DNA of 64,000 nucleotides from Achatina immaculata (GCA_009760885.1 CM019717.1:50553366-50617365), one strand, 5' to 3'. Counted from the first letter of the stretch, positions 1 through 10,871 are shown. Translations and numbers: made by a program. Notes: generated by a model from the sequence alone, not told the origin.

Positions 1-356
1 TAAGAAACAACAGAATAAAATAATCACATGTGAAATTAAGTAAGGTAAATATCTCCATCCCAGCCTCAATATGTCCATTGTTATGAAAGTCTTAGCAATG
101 ACTTTTGGTAGGAAAGTATATGGAGAGCTGGATTCTTGTGCCAAGGCAGAGAGTGACTTCCAGATGGATTTCTAACACTTCCCATTAATCTGCATGAAAC
201 AAGGATCCTTACAGTTGTGTTAGGCAACAAAGGTATAGTCAGGTTATTGCAAAAACTTGCACTTTACCTTTAGAAACCTTTAAAAAGTGAAGACTCAAAC
301 ACTTTGCTGAACACTGTTTTCACTGCAGTAAACAGTGTTTCATTCAAGAACTATAG
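1..356. other. intergenic, no gene seen
   Basis: No coding signal is visible in this AT-rich stretch. The only structure is a short perfect inverted repeat, with 10-base arms at 310-319 and 330-339 (AACACTGTTT / AAACAGTGTT) around a 10-base loop. It could form a small hairpin but has no evident role. Confidence 0.5.
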
Positions 357-546
357 CAGGGGCTCTCAATCACTAGGGAGTTCCCCCACCTGAGTCGGGA
401 CCACAAATTGAGAGACTCATTCTGTTGGAATATGTTATGTATATTATATAGAATGCACTTTTTTAATCAGACAATCTTGGAGGAAAATACCATTCTCATG
501 AAAATGGTGCATGGGGCAAAAAAAAAAAAATGGCTGAGAACCACTG
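357..546. mobile_element. hAT-type MITE (non-autonomous DNA transposon)
   Basis: A 190-bp element with imperfect terminal inverted repeats. The left end reads CAGGGGCTCTCAATCA and the right end, reverse-complemented, reads CAGTGGTTCTCAGCCA; CAG-GG-TCTCA ends of this type are typical of hAT elements. The flanking 8-mers AACTATAG (349-356) and AACTAAAG (547-554) match at 7 of 8 positions, as expected for an 8-bp hAT target-site duplication. There is no transposase, so it must have moved in trans. It looks old, judging by arm divergence. Confidence 0.65.
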
Positions 547-899
547 AACTAAAGTTTGTAATCAATGCCAAAATACAAACTCAGAACAGTGAAGACATTT
601 TGCAAGTAAAGTAAAAAAAATATATATCACTGACAGCAATGAAACATTGCACCTTTTTTTAAAATTGACTTTGAATTGTGCTGTCAGTAATACTTTCATG
701 AGATTTCAACTACTGTATATGAGATTTATTGTTAATTAGGTCAGAAATCTGTAGCTTATATTCAAATATGAATCAAATGAAGGTTGGAAAATGCAAATAA
801 AACAAAACTTTCAGGTAGTACAGGAAAAATAACACACTTGTTTTCAGTATATTTCCCTTATTTTGCAAGTCCATTTGTACCACCCGTGAACAAGCATCT

Positions 900-1135
900 A
901 AAGTACAGTAAGAAAAAAAATCCTGTGTCTGAACTTCTCAGCCACCGGTGCATGATGTCCCTTGTGTGCTTGTCCATGACGGTCAGCGTCATGTAAGGTT
1001 GTTATGCCTATCTTGAACTTCATAACCCATTTGTAGACGAGCCAAGCACATGTACTTACCACCATACATCACAGCTATGCATATTTCTGAGGGGCTAAGA
1101 TTTTTGATGGACAGGAATTGGATGCCAGAATGCAC
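900..1135 (-). mobile_element. decayed mariner-type transposase N-terminal fragment
   Basis: The reverse strand gives a recognisable but broken helix-turn-helix region of a mariner-type transposase: residues like VYKWVMKFKIG followed by LHDADRHGQ, resembling the family pattern VYKWVEKFK-GR-S-HDE-RSGRP. Just upstream on the same strand are residues similar to the LSPSEI segment that precedes it in this family. Frames shift and stops occur, and no catalytic part or inverted repeats were found. It is a relic and the family call is tentative. Confidence 0.35.
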
Positions 1136-1318
1136 TTCTTCCTTGGAGTACAAGGTGCGACACACACAAAGAGTGAGACTGTACCTTTATCTCATTTTAC
1201 TGAGCAAGTTGAGACAATCAAATTCAATCTCTTTCAGAATAGAAATCCAACTGATGGTCATCATCTTTCACGCTTTCTCTGCCTTCTAAAAATGATTTGT
1301 GCCATTTAGAAATGTGTA

Positions 1319-1380
1319 CATGAGACAAGCACTCATCACTCAGTCTCTGTCAAGCATGCATGAGACAAGCACTCATCACT
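1319..1380. repeat. 22-bp direct repeat, 40-bp period
   Basis: The 22-mer starting CATGAGACAAGCACTCATCA occurs at 1319-1340 and again, identical, at 1359-1380. No further copies follow. The region 1136-1970 otherwise holds nothing recognisable. Confidence 0.8.
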
Positions 1381-1969
1381 CTAAGCCACTGTCAGTAACC
1401 GAAAAGTTTCAGTTGTGGATTTCTTCGGCTTCACAAGAAACTTGATGTTAACTCGCTGTTCTGTTTGCACTGCATTGTTTTTTAACCACACGCCTGCTGG
1501 TGCTGAGTGAAGTGATGGATTTGAGCCTTGTGTTACAGTGACAGGTTAGAACGTGCTCTGTAGCTGCCTTTTTGTCTCTCCCCTTCCACTCTTGGTTCCC
1601 GGGCTATAGGGTCAGTATCATTTTTGTGTGTGTGTGTTGCACCTCGTATGTCTGCAACATAGTTGTTATCTTCACATGTGGTATTCCTGGCTTGCTCCTT
1701 AGCAATGGTTGCTCTATGTGCTTACTTAAATTTTATTCAGATTTTTTAAACTCATGTACCTTCAAAATCGCCTGTGTTGAGATATTGTGTTTCAGAACCA
1801 TTCACTTCTGAATCTTATTCACATCTCCCTGGGTGTAGGTGAATTGGAACATTCCACCACTGTGGTATTGTTCTTATGATATGACCAAATGACTGCAGTG
1901 ACCATATACCTTCTCAGTATGAAATGCACAACAGCCATAAGAAAAGATGAAATTATTATTTTAAAAAAA

Positions 1970-2057
1970 CTACACAGATGTGGAATTACTATAGAAAGGA
2001 AGTATACAAAGATGGAATTATTATAGAAAAGAAGCATATAAAGATGAAATTATTATA
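1970..2057. repeat. about 34-bp tandem repeat, interrupted by a LINE
   Basis: About three imperfect copies of a ~34-bp unit containing ACAAAGATGGAATTATTATAG (varied between copies) run from 1970. The array resumes at 2605-2640 after the LINE at 2058-2604, showing that the LINE jumped into a pre-existing minisatellite. Confidence 0.6.
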
Positions 2058-2604
2058 TAAGCATCTTACATCCTTCCTGTGCCGTTAAACGTCACATCAG
2101 GCTCGCATAGTTGTCTGCCAAGTTTTCCTGTTTTCAGTGTTTTTTTCAACTTCATCAAGGGATGTTATGCCCACTAAACTGGCTTCTCTTAACAATGTCC
2201 TCTTTAGAGTTTCACATGGTCGACCTCATTTTCTTTGGTCTGTTGTGGTCCACCTGATAGCTTGTTTTGGCATTCTCTGGTTGTTTCTTCTCATCATATG
2301 GCCTACATATGTCCATCTTCTTTTTCTGATCACCCATAAGACAGGTTGTTGTTTGCTCATCTGTCTTATCTCTGTGTTGTTCTTAAATTCATTCCACTTT
2401 ATACCAAGTATTTTCCTTAGGCATTTGTTTTCAAAAGAGTCTAATTTCTTGTCTATTTCTTTAGTTGATTTCCAGCTTTCGCATGCATAAATGAGGGTGG
2501 ATATCACATTTGAACTGAATAATTTTAACTTGGTTTTTGTGCTTATAACTTTTGAATTCCGTATGTTCTCAAGATTTTTGAAGGACAATGCTGCTTTTGC
2601 AATA
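2058..2604 (-). mobile_element. 5'-truncated RTE-like LINE, 3' end
   Basis: A 547-bp insertion flanked by an exact 11-bp target-site duplication, AAATTATTATA, at 2047-2057 and 2605-2615. The minus strand carries an open segment (2588 to 2226, 120 residues) matching the C-terminal end of RTE-like LINE reverse transcriptases: LIYACESWK, KCLRKILGIKW and RRWTYVGHMMRR, the pattern LLYGSE-W ... CLRRI ... RRW-W-GH-LRM seen in this group. The remainder to 2058 is 3' UTR. The same 3' UTR occurs at 40995-41160 and, split, at 45232-45341 plus 47265-47320. 5' truncation with a target duplication is the hallmark of target-primed reverse transcription. Confidence 0.8.
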
Positions 2605-2615
2605 AAATTATTATA

Positions 2616-3132
2616 GAATATACAAAGATGGAATCATATCTTTAATTTATTGAAAAACAAGACAGGAGGAAAAAAAAGTTATATTTCATATTTTTTCACC
2701 TGTACATTTTCAGTGCCAAGCCTGGATAGTAACTTATGAATAAACCAACAGTAACTGATAAGTGATTTGACAAGAGCAGGAAGAAGAAACAATATTATTA
2801 AAATACATACAAAAGACAGCATTATATATATATATATATATATAAGAAAATCAGTAACCAACAACATGACTGTAGCACACAAAATAAAAAATAGGAATAG
2901 TCAATCTGCTGCATGCATGCACTTTTTTTTTTTTTCATAAACTGTGGTGATACATTATGAAACATCTTTCAGACTGTCTGTCTGCTGACAGTTTTTGATC
3001 AGCTTGGTTTTATTGCATTAGGTCTGAAACAATAGTGCTGGCATATAGTAATAGTTCTGGGTAGCAGATTTTAACAAATAAAACAATGAAACTCAGGAAT
3101 TGTAAACATAAAAGTTTGCTAATTTTTCCGGA
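2616..3132. other. gap with (TA)n microsatellite
   Basis: No gene is recognisable. A (TA)n tract lies at about 2822-2844 and there is a poly-T run near 2924-2935. The longest open frames are short, hydrophobic and AT-driven. Confidence 0.5.
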
Positions 3133-3245
3133 TACGAGGGGTGTTCAGAAAGTAATGCACCACATCATTTTTCTCAGGAGCTGTTTATTCAAAAAGCATG
3201 AAATTTATACACAGTATACATGGATATGTCATGTAAACATCAGTA

Positions 3246-5331
3246 TTACTCAACATAATCCCCATCAACTTGTACGGCTTTATGCCAGAATGAAACAAGT
3301 GCATGTATACCTAGCCCATGCCAAATTTTCTCTTGATTATGTAGCCATTTCTTTGCTGCATGAATCACTCCTTGGTCATCTTCAAATCTTATCCTTTGGA
3401 GTGCATCTTTAATAAGTGGACCAAACAGATGGAAATCAGAGGATGCCAAATCGGGACTATAGGGTGGATGGGGTAGTACAGTCCAACCCAGTTTGGTGAT
3501 TGCTTCCCATGTTGCCAGACTTGTGTGAGGGTGCACATCATCATGAAGGAGAAGCAGATCAGCTGGGACTTGTGCAGCCGAACTCTGTGAAAACGTTGAT
3601 TGAGTTTTTTCAATGTCTTAATGTAAGCTTGCGAATTAACTCTCCTCTAGGCATAACATCCACAAGAATCACACCTTCATTGCCCCAAAAGACAGTGATC
3701 ATGACCTTTCCAGCTGAAGGGGTTGTCTTGAATTTCTTTCCTCTTGGTGACTACGGATGATGCCACTCCATTGACTGTCTTTTTTTTGTCTCAAGTTCAA
3801 AATAATGTGCCCAGGTTTCATCACCTATTACCCTTCTTCTTTGTTCCCTTCTACCACTAAGACCGTCCCATGATCCTACTGAATTTACTCCTGCGGTCCT
3901 CGATAGGTCCCGTGGTCCCCGAAAGGACCACACAAGATCCTTGAGGACCACAATAGGTTCAGAGCATCACAGGACTTGAGCCTGTATTCTCGGTGGGTCT
4001 CAGAAGCGGTAGTTTTTGTTGCACCAGTTTAATCTAGACTTGACTTTCTCACCTGAAAACCTCGATGTGGTTTGGATACCAGTATATCCCCGTTGGGTGA
4101 GAGGTGGTTGCCAATCCAGGCTAGAGTTGGACTTTCTCATCGGAAAACCTCGACGTGTTTTGGGATACCCGTGTATCCCCACTGCTTTAGAGCAGAGGTG
4201 CCGTGAGTAGCTCTCTCCACGAGACTACTGGACATACCGATTAAGCTTCGCTTTATCCTTTCCATCACCTTTTCTCATTGGCGCTGCACGGCAACCCTAA
4301 TTGCTTTTTCGCATTTTCTTCATTGGCCGGGAGGAGTTTCACTCCACACGCGTCATCCAAAGAATCTCGCCAGCTCAGGCAATTCACCCGGTATGAGTGC
4401 ACATAGGATGTGGCCGACCTCCAGAGCAGAGGTGCCATGATTTGAGCAGTCCTGACCTTGAGACTTCTGATTACTTCACTTAATCCTTTCTTTCACCTCT
4501 TCCACAGTGGCGCTGTGCAGCAACCCCATTCACACCTTTCTTCGCTGGCCGAAAGGAGCTCTACTCCACGCACAGCAGCTGAAGAATCTCGCCAGCAGCG
4601 GTAGATGAGCTACCAAACATAACTATCATCTACCCAAAGCGTCTGGTTTTCAGGCACCAGATATTCACCTTCGCCCCTTCTCCTGTCAGTTTTAAACAAT
4701 TCTGCCACTGGACTTGACTGTCAGAGGCTATTTGAGACACACGCCTTGGAGACATTTCATTGGAATGGAGAGTGTATTCCCCACCCCATCTCCGGCTATA
4801 ACAGTCCTTTGAACCGTCACCTGTTACAGTCTTAGCCAAAAAGTTCTCTCCTTCAGCTTTGAAATGCTCCAACAATTCAGAAGAAATTGGTTTACTTTGC
4901 AATCGATGGTCATTTGTGAGACTTCGAGGAACCCATCTTGTGCAAACCTTAGAAAATCCGAGAGCTTTTATAACTGTATTTACACCACCATTGCTGACTG
5001 ACAGCTTTAAGGCCAGTTGTTGAGTAGTGATACGCCTATCAGTAAGAATAATGCCCTCAGCGCATTTCAACATTTCTGCCTTGGTGGCTGTGGCAGGACG
5101 TCCACAGAGCGGCTGATCATGCAACTCCTTATCTCCACTTATTGATTCTTTGATTCTCTGAACCCAGCAACTGACTGTACGTACTGTCAACTGCAAAACT
5201 TCCATACACATCACATGGACGCTTGTGAATGTTCACAACAGTTTCCTTCTCTGCAATGAGAAATTCATCACAATTCGCTGCTTATACTGCAAGTTGCTAA
5301 CACGCTCCATTTCAATGGTTAGGGCAGCCAT
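3246..5331 (-). pseudogene. mariner transposase pseudogene (split)
   Basis: Mariner transposases cut and paste their own element at TA sites using a DD34D catalytic triad. The frame begins at 5331 with residues MAALTIEMERVSNLQYKQRI, soon meets a frameshift, and continues as the DNA-binding half at 5214-4830 (GRPATATKAEML, ITTQQLALKLSVS, VPRSLTNDHR). It is then broken by the insertion at 3832-4815 and resumes as the catalytic C-terminal half at about 3790-3246 (PHTSLATWEAITKLGWTVL, PYSPDLASSDFHLFGPL, GDYVE at the end). Several stops and frameshifts, plus the large insertion, make it non-functional. The copy at 32561-34503 is a close relative. Confidence 0.85.
3832..4815 (-). mobile_element. 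non-coding retroelement with internal subrepeats, copy 1
   Basis: A 984-bp insertion inside the mariner transposase. It is flanked by an imperfect 12-bp target duplication: ATCACCTATTAC at 3820-3831 and GTCACCTGTTAC at 4816-4827 (10 of 12). In its own orientation (minus) it starts GGTTCAAAGGACTGTTATA and ends GGGAACAAAGAAGAAG. It has no ORF of note. It is homologous to 36149-37367 and 58697-60149, but carries fewer internal subrepeats than the 1453-bp copy. The GAA-rich tail and variable target duplication imply retrotransposition; the class is not one I recognise. Confidence 0.75.
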
Positions 5332-5470
5332 ATTCTTTGGCTGGTTGTGGTGCAGTATGGTTCAAACAATTGGCACATGCCATATTTAAGGTGTGCAAAA
5401 TTTCATGCTTCTATCTTCATTATTAGCTGAAAAAAATGTGGTGCAATACTTTCTGAATGCCCCTCTTAAA

Positions 5471-5527
5471 TAAAAGAGGCGTTCAGAAAGTATTGCACCA
5501 CATCGTTATTCCCCCCCCCCCCCCCCA
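5471..5527 (+). repeat. solo mariner end plus poly-C tract
   Basis: Immediately outside the mariner, a second copy of its terminal repeat reads AGAGGCGTTCAGAAAGTATT from about 5475 to 5503, with no matching body. A run of about 16 C follows at 5511-5526. It is either the remnant of a neighbouring copy or a by-product of aborted transposition. Confidence 0.6.
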
Positions 5528-6374
5528 AGGCTGGATTCCTGCAAATGAGGTGTCAGAAAACAACATAAGTTTTTGCAGGAGGATATAAGGGAATTCAGAG
5601 TTAGAGAGTTGCTGTTTAATCACAGACCTTTGCTGTTCCTTTCCCCTTCCATCCATTCTTGATACTAAAATTTAAAATTGATGAACTAGGTGAAAGCCTA
5701 CCACTAACATAACCAGACAGGCTCTCATCTGGAATCCCCAGGGTAAGACAAGGGACACCTAGAAACACCTCACGAAGGAGTCTTGAAGCAGAGATCAAAA
5801 AGGTCGACTAGCCCAGGACAAAAAAAAAATGGAGACCCTTTCTTGATGGCCTACGCCCCAAATCGGTGTAAAGAAGGCGAGGAAGGAAGCTGAAAGTTAA
5901 AAGACCTAGTCTGCTTGTTTGCAATGGTTTCTGTGTTTATTAATCTTTGTGAATTTCAATTTTATCATCCCAAGCAGATTTTGTTTATAAACTAGCCAGG
6001 CTTATATATTCAGCCATGAGAGACTTGCACCTAATGTACACATGTGACTGCCACCTGTCGAGGCAACTATTTTTTTATTTTAAAAAAAACAAAAACTGTA
6101 CATTTTAATGTTATGGAGAAACAGTGTACAATAATTATTGAAAATATGCTGTGTAATCCAAAGCTCCAAGGCTTTTCCCCCCATTTTTTAGAATATTGAC
6201 AACCACATTAAAAAACAAAAATGGCAAAATTTTCCCTCCTTTTTAATTGGTCTATCTCCAGTTACTTCCCTTTATTCTGCTCACCTTAGTTTGTGTGTGT
6301 GTGTGTGTGTGTGTGTTCATTATTGATTTCCTTTAAACTCAGGCAGTCAATCTCTGTTAAGCTGCCTTCAGTAT
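5528..6374. other. gap, possible LINE 3' debris, (TG)n
   Basis: No intact gene. Around 5800-5900 the sequence (residues like MAYAPNRCKEGEE in one frame) resembles the tail of a LINE, but not enough to assign. A (TG)n microsatellite lies at about 6291-6316. Confidence 0.4.
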
Positions 6375-6428
6375 AAACAGAAAGTCTTCTTCTTCTTCTT
6401 CTTCTTCTTCTTCGTTCGCACTGTCTGT

Positions 6429-7847
6429 CTATATCTGCAGTCCTGTCTCTTGGATAAATTTCACTGTTTTTTGTAACTCATGTATGGAACCGTAGAGCTT
6501 ATCTTCTTTAGTGGTTTCACTGGGCCAGTAATTATTTCTCAGTGTCTCGTAGTTGATGCAGTTCTGGAGGATATGTTCCACGGTTTGGGGCACCTGGGCA
6601 CATGTACATAGATTAGTAGTACCAATCTTAAACTTTGTATACATATGACTTCGGAGTCGGCTGTGTCCTGTTCGGAGACGGAAGATGGTGACTTGTTCCT
6701 TTCTGTTTAGCATGTGATAGTCATCATGTGGTGGTGTTTGTAGCTTCCTGTAGGTTTTTATCATGCTTTTCTTCTGATTATAGGTGACTGGTATGTCTGG
6801 TTGCTCCATTTCAGTGCCCTCTTTGGCCAGATGGTCAGCTTTCTCATTGCCTGGTATCCCACAGTGGGAGGGAATCCATTGCAAAGTGACTCCATGTTGT
6901 AAGCCAATTTTTGACAAGGCATCCTTAAGGTCTGGTAGTTTGTTGCACTGAAGAGCCTCCAGTACTGATCTTGCATCTGTGAGAATTACTACAGGACATG
7001 TATCAATTCTGGAGTCTCATAGTTTTTCAACTGCAGCAATAATTGCCCTAACTTCTGCATCAAAGTTGTTGCAGTATTTACCAGTGGGTATGGAAATCTT
7101 GTCAATGGTGTTGTTTGGATATTCAATATATGCTCCTGCCCCTCCATTCTTTATGGCATTATGTGCAGATCCATCTGTATACACACGTATCCAGGTGTCA
7201 CATGGATATTTGTCATCTAGAACACTAAGTGTGGCTGTTGATCTTACAAGACTGCTCTGCATCTCACCATTCTGCACACCTTTCACTTCAGTCTGAATAG
7301 TTATTTGTGTATAATCTGCTTCTTTCCATGGTGTATGCTCTGGTACAGATGATAATGGAGTGACTACAGTTGGAAGGTCTGGTATCAGCTTACGCATACG
7401 CTTGGCCTGATGAATGAAGCTGCTTCTTTTAAGCCGTCCTAATGCCAAGTTATTGAATCTCTCCTTCAGGGGATGGCTTACAGAGCTAAGGAATTTTTCT
7501 CCCATGGTCATGACCTTTGTGTCTCTACGTTCCTTTAGCGCTTGAACACCAACTATTTTCTGCATTTCTACTATTGGTGTGGACCTCATGGCACCTGTGA
7601 TAATCCGTAGTGACTGATTTTGAACCTTGTCTAGATTATGCAGCGTAGTGTTTGATGCTGTGCACCAAGATGTTGAGCCATATTCTAAATGTGGTAGAAT
7701 ACTTTGCTGATATACGTTCTTGAGGATTCTTTCACTAGCTCCCCATGTAGTCCCACTCAATTTTCTTAATATGGCTAGTTTTCTTCTGGCTTTTGCTTCT
7801 GCACTGTTGATGTGTTGCTTCCAAGTCAGTTTTGAGTCAAGAGTCAC
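6429..7847 (-). pseudogene. LINE ORF2 C-terminal part: RT thumb, RNase H, CCHC
   Basis: Two overlapping minus-strand frames. The first (7847 to 7017, 276 residues) continues the RT thumb (LDSKLTWKQHINSAEAKARR, LPHLEYGSTSW) and enters RNase H with the first catalytic motif VYTDGSAHN and GGAGAYIEYP. The second (6917 to 6429) completes RNase H (WIPSHCGIPGNEKADHLAKE) and ends in a CCHC-like motif, CTCAQVPQTVEHILQNC. RNase H is thought to remove RNA from the cDNA hybrid in these LINEs. The frames are broken between the two segments. Confidence 0.88.
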
Positions 7848-7849
7848 TC

Positions 7850-9544
7850 CTAAGTAAGGGGTTGGTTGTCCATCCTTAAGGGTATTTCATTTACAAAGAT
7901 CTTACCTGCTTTCTGTTTAGATGAGAGGGTGAACAGAGTGGTACTTGATTTCTCTGTGTTGATACTTACACACCATTTGTTTGTCCATGATGTCAAGATG
8001 TCTGCTGCTCTTTGGAGTCTCTGTGTAGCAACTGTCGCATATTCATCTGTACACCACATGACCAGATCATCTGCATACAGTGCTGCTTTGATTCCATAGG
8101 GAAGTTCCTTGACCAGGTCATTAATGAATACAAGGAATAGTGTAGGCGAAAGGACTCCTCCTTGTGGTACACCGTGTCGCAGAAGTACTTTCTGGCTTTT
8201 GTGTCCATCCATTACTACTCTAGCTCTTCTATTGTGTAAATAGGACTTTATCCAGTTGTACAGTCTTCCATTCACATTGCAGTTTCTTAGTTTCCAACAG
8301 ACCTTTTTTCCATACTTTATCAAAGGCTTTCTTCAGGTCTATCCACGCTGCTAGTACAAGGTTTTTCTCTTGGAATGCATCCTCAATCTCTTGAGAGAGA
8401 TAGGTCACTTGATCTTCCGTACTGTAGTACTGCCTAAATCCTGCTTGTTGTGGAACGAGAAGGTTTTCACTTTCTAGGTACCATTTTAGCCTCAGGTCAA
8501 TGATGCGTTCCATCGTTTTGCATAGGCAGCTAGTGAGACTGATTGGCCTGTAGCTGGAGGCAGTATCACTGTTTTTCCCTGGTTTTAGCAGTGGTACCAT
8601 GCTTGCTTCCTTCCAGATTTGAGGTAACTTACCTGTGCTCCAGCACATATTGAAAATATCCAACAGCTTTCCCATTGCTGCCATTCCAGGTTCTTGATCA
8701 TTTCATTGGACACTCCATCTGGTCCTGGTGATTTCCTTGGTTTCAGTTTACTAACTGCTAGGTCTAACTCACTGCGTGTGATTGGTGCATCCATGACCTC
8801 CACTTTTCTGACTTGTTCCTCCTCTTTCTGTGGCTCGATGCGCACTGTACGCTCCTTCTCTGGATGGATATCAATGTTGCAGTCCTGTGCAAACATGCGA
8901 GCAAAGTGATCTGCTACCTGCTTACCTGTAAGAGTTTTCCCATCCTCTATTAGTGTAATCTTTGTACTTCTTCCAGTACTCTCATCATTTAACTGTTTGA
9001 TTAGTTTCCACAGTTTCCTTCCATCCTTTTCAAAGTTTAGGGACTCTGTTTTCTCTCTCCAACTTTCCCGTCTGGCTTGCAGCTTTGCTCTCTGAAATTT
9101 GGCCTTAGAATGTTGGTAATTATTGTGGTGTTCTTGGCATGGTCTATTTTCTGCTTGCTTTCGAGCTGCTTCCACGTCATCATGGAGTTTTCCCAGCTCA
9201 CTAGACCAGTATGGTTTATAGTCCCTGCGAGCTCCTCTGGGAATGGTTTCACGAGCGGCCTGAAGGATACAAGCATTGAATTCCTTCACTATGCTGTTAA
9301 TATCCTTACCTTCTATGGACAGCTGTCCCACCAGGATACCTGTACGATGTCTGTACATTGTCCAGTTTGCTTTTTTATAGTTCCATCTGGGGAGAGGGTT
9401 ACTGGTGTTAAGGAGTTCATTTTCTATTGTCAGGAAGACTGGTCGATGGTCGCTACCTCCAAGTTGTTTTCCAACTTCACGTGTAATGTTCCACTTCAGA
9501 TCTGGAGAGTGGAATGCCAGATCTGGTGTGATTTTGTATGCCAA
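7850..9544 (-). pseudogene. LINE ORF2 reverse transcriptase domain
   Basis: RT motifs appear in order across three overlapping frames. In 9544-8585 are the end of the endonuclease (GGSDHRPVF) and the RT entry KPRKSPGPDGVSNEM. In 8684-8229 are SSYRPISLTSCLCKTMERI, QAGFRQYYSTEDQV and AAWIDLKKAFDKVW. In 8323-7850 are HGVPQGGVLSPTLFLVFIND and the catalytic ALYADDLVMW. The YADD box is intact, but frameshifts near 8600 and 8300 break the protein. Homologous RT sequence lies at 12519-13000 on the plus strand. Confidence 0.9.
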
Positions 9545-10275
9545 GCCCTTGAGTAAAATGTTGGGGCATCCATTGGCTGGTTGATCAGGAGAAGTCCATT
9601 ATCATCCTGCCAGCTCTCAACTTCCTCTCCTCTCTTGTCTATGTGGTCATAGCCCCAGCTCTGGGAATGACTGTTAAAATCACCACAGACCATCAGTCTC
9701 TCTTTGTGTGGGATTGTTCCTAAAGCAAGTGGGCGGTCATTAGGACAGTAATAGTTAAGGAGGTGGAAATCTGTATTACTACTTTTTAGATGGATCATCT
9801 GGTATTCGGCTCCTTCCATGTACACTCCCACCTGACATGCGCTGATGTTATTCTTAACAAGTGTGAGTACTCCTCCTTTTCTTCTGTCCTGTCGGTCTGA
9901 TCTAAAACACTGGTAGCCTCTGATTTTAAAGGCGGCATCTTTGGTTAGGTGTGTCTCCTGTATGCAGCATATACTTACCTGCTCTGCAAAAAGTATGTTC
10001 TCTAGTTCAACCTTTTTGCTATAGCCATCTCTAACACTGCTGACACCCTCAGCATTCCACTGCATTATTTTAAGTTCTTGCTTTTTGGCTGTTTTCTTCT
10101 GTTGTATTTTTTGGCCAGTAGCTCTACTCTCATGTCTCCTGACTCCACAAGACGAACTGAGAGGACCTCCAGTAGCATTGGGTGGACCCTTTCGAGGCAG
10201 GGGGCCCGGCACTGCACCTGCCTGGTTAGTCTTCACAGGGCGAGCACCATGTTTGAAAACTGTAGATATAGACAT
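9496..10275 (-). pseudogene. LINE ORF2 APE-type endonuclease domain
   Basis: This 259-residue frame holds an apurinic-like endonuclease domain that nicks target DNA to prime reverse transcription. Visible motifs are IMQWNAEGV near the N-terminus, CCIQETHL with the catalytic glutamate, and MVCGDFNSHSQSWG with the D-N pair. The last motif, SDHRPV, lies across a frameshift in the next segment. A basic, proline-rich N-terminal extension precedes the domain. Confidence 0.88.
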
Positions 10276-10700
10276 TTCATTAGCGATAATGCGTGTTACC
10301 CTGATTTTTGCGATGCGCCTTTTGGCTGGGTAACTCCGACTTCAGCACCTTTCCTTGCTAGGGCAGACTGTGGTCTTGCTCGGACTGCCATGAAGACAGT
10401 GTGGCTGGCCTGGCCAAAACGTTGTTTTCCAGCCTCTGGTGGCTGTACTTAAGCCCCTTCTCCATGTCAGATGGTTTGAGACAGTTCCACAAAGACACTC
10501 TGAGATGAGGAATCTGATGAGTGCTTCAACGATATCCATTCCCCGCCACCTATAGTCTACTGGCTCTGTTTTGTTTACATCATTCTGATAGCCATTGTTG
10601 TAAAGACCCATAGGCTTGTCACGTCCTGGATTCATTGGTTTCACACCAGACTTCCCTCATCCCCGCCAGAGATCTCCATGTCCCCATCCGTCCACCAACC
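10276..10700 (-). pseudogene. LINE ORF1-like region
   Basis: A minus-strand frame at 10644-10342 (100 residues, MNPGRDKPMGLYNNGYQND...) sits between the 5' UTR and the endonuclease. No zinc knuckle or coiled coil is evident, so calling it ORF1 rests on position only. The same stretch is conserved in the derivative at about 50450-50836, where the frame starting MDIVEAIIGFLI is open for 109 residues. Confidence 0.5.
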
Positions 10701-10789
10701 TGACATTACATTTTGCAAAAATAACAATTACAATTACAATTAGTGTTGATTGCTACAAGTTTCTGGGCTACAGAGGTAGGTCAGAGTTT

Positions 10790-10871
10790 TTAAGCAAACA
10801 GATCTATGTTCCCTGTCTCACAAACACTATGTTAAGATAAGTGTGTTCATAACACAGTTGTTCCCAGGGGG
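10790..10871 (-). promoter_or_regulatory. LINE 5' UTR monomer (single copy)
   Basis: In LINE sense this starts CCCCCTGGGAACAACTGTG and runs for about 75 bp, ending in CATAGATCTGTTTGC. The derivative at 50021-50318 has four tandem copies of the same unit. Repeated 5' monomers carry promoter activity in some LINEs (mouse L1 is the known example); a promoter role here is inferred. Confidence 0.55.

Larger units (their letters stand above)
3135..5466 (-). mobile_element. mariner-family DNA transposon, interrupted
   Basis: The terminal inverted repeats are CGAGGGGTGTTCAGAAAGTA... on the left (from 3135) and the complementary end at 5425-5466 (revcomp AGAGGGGCATTCAGAAAGTA...), matching at most of about 30 positions. 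TA dinucleotides flank both ends (3133-3134 and 5467-5468), as mariner integration requires. Inside is a minus-strand transposase pseudogene split by a 984-bp non-coding insertion at 3832-4815. Without the insert the element would be about 1.35 kb, a normal mariner size. Confidence 0.9.
6385..10871 (-). mobile_element. full-length I/Nimb-like LINE with RNase H
   Basis: A 4487-bp non-LTR retrotransposon flanked by an exact 10-bp target duplication, AAACAGAAAG, at 6375-6384 and 10872-10881, so both ends are defined. In its own sense the order is: 5' end CCCCCTGGG with one 75-bp monomer, a short ORF1-like region, then ORF2 with APE endonuclease, reverse transcriptase, RNase H and a terminal CCHC-like motif, and a (GAA)n tail after GCGAACGAAG. 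RNase H after RT is typical of the I superfamily (I, Nimb and relatives); the subgroup is inferred. Four or more frameshifts make this copy inactive. A plus-strand fragment (12519-14115) and an internally deleted derivative (50013-50856) belong to the same family. Confidence 0.9.
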
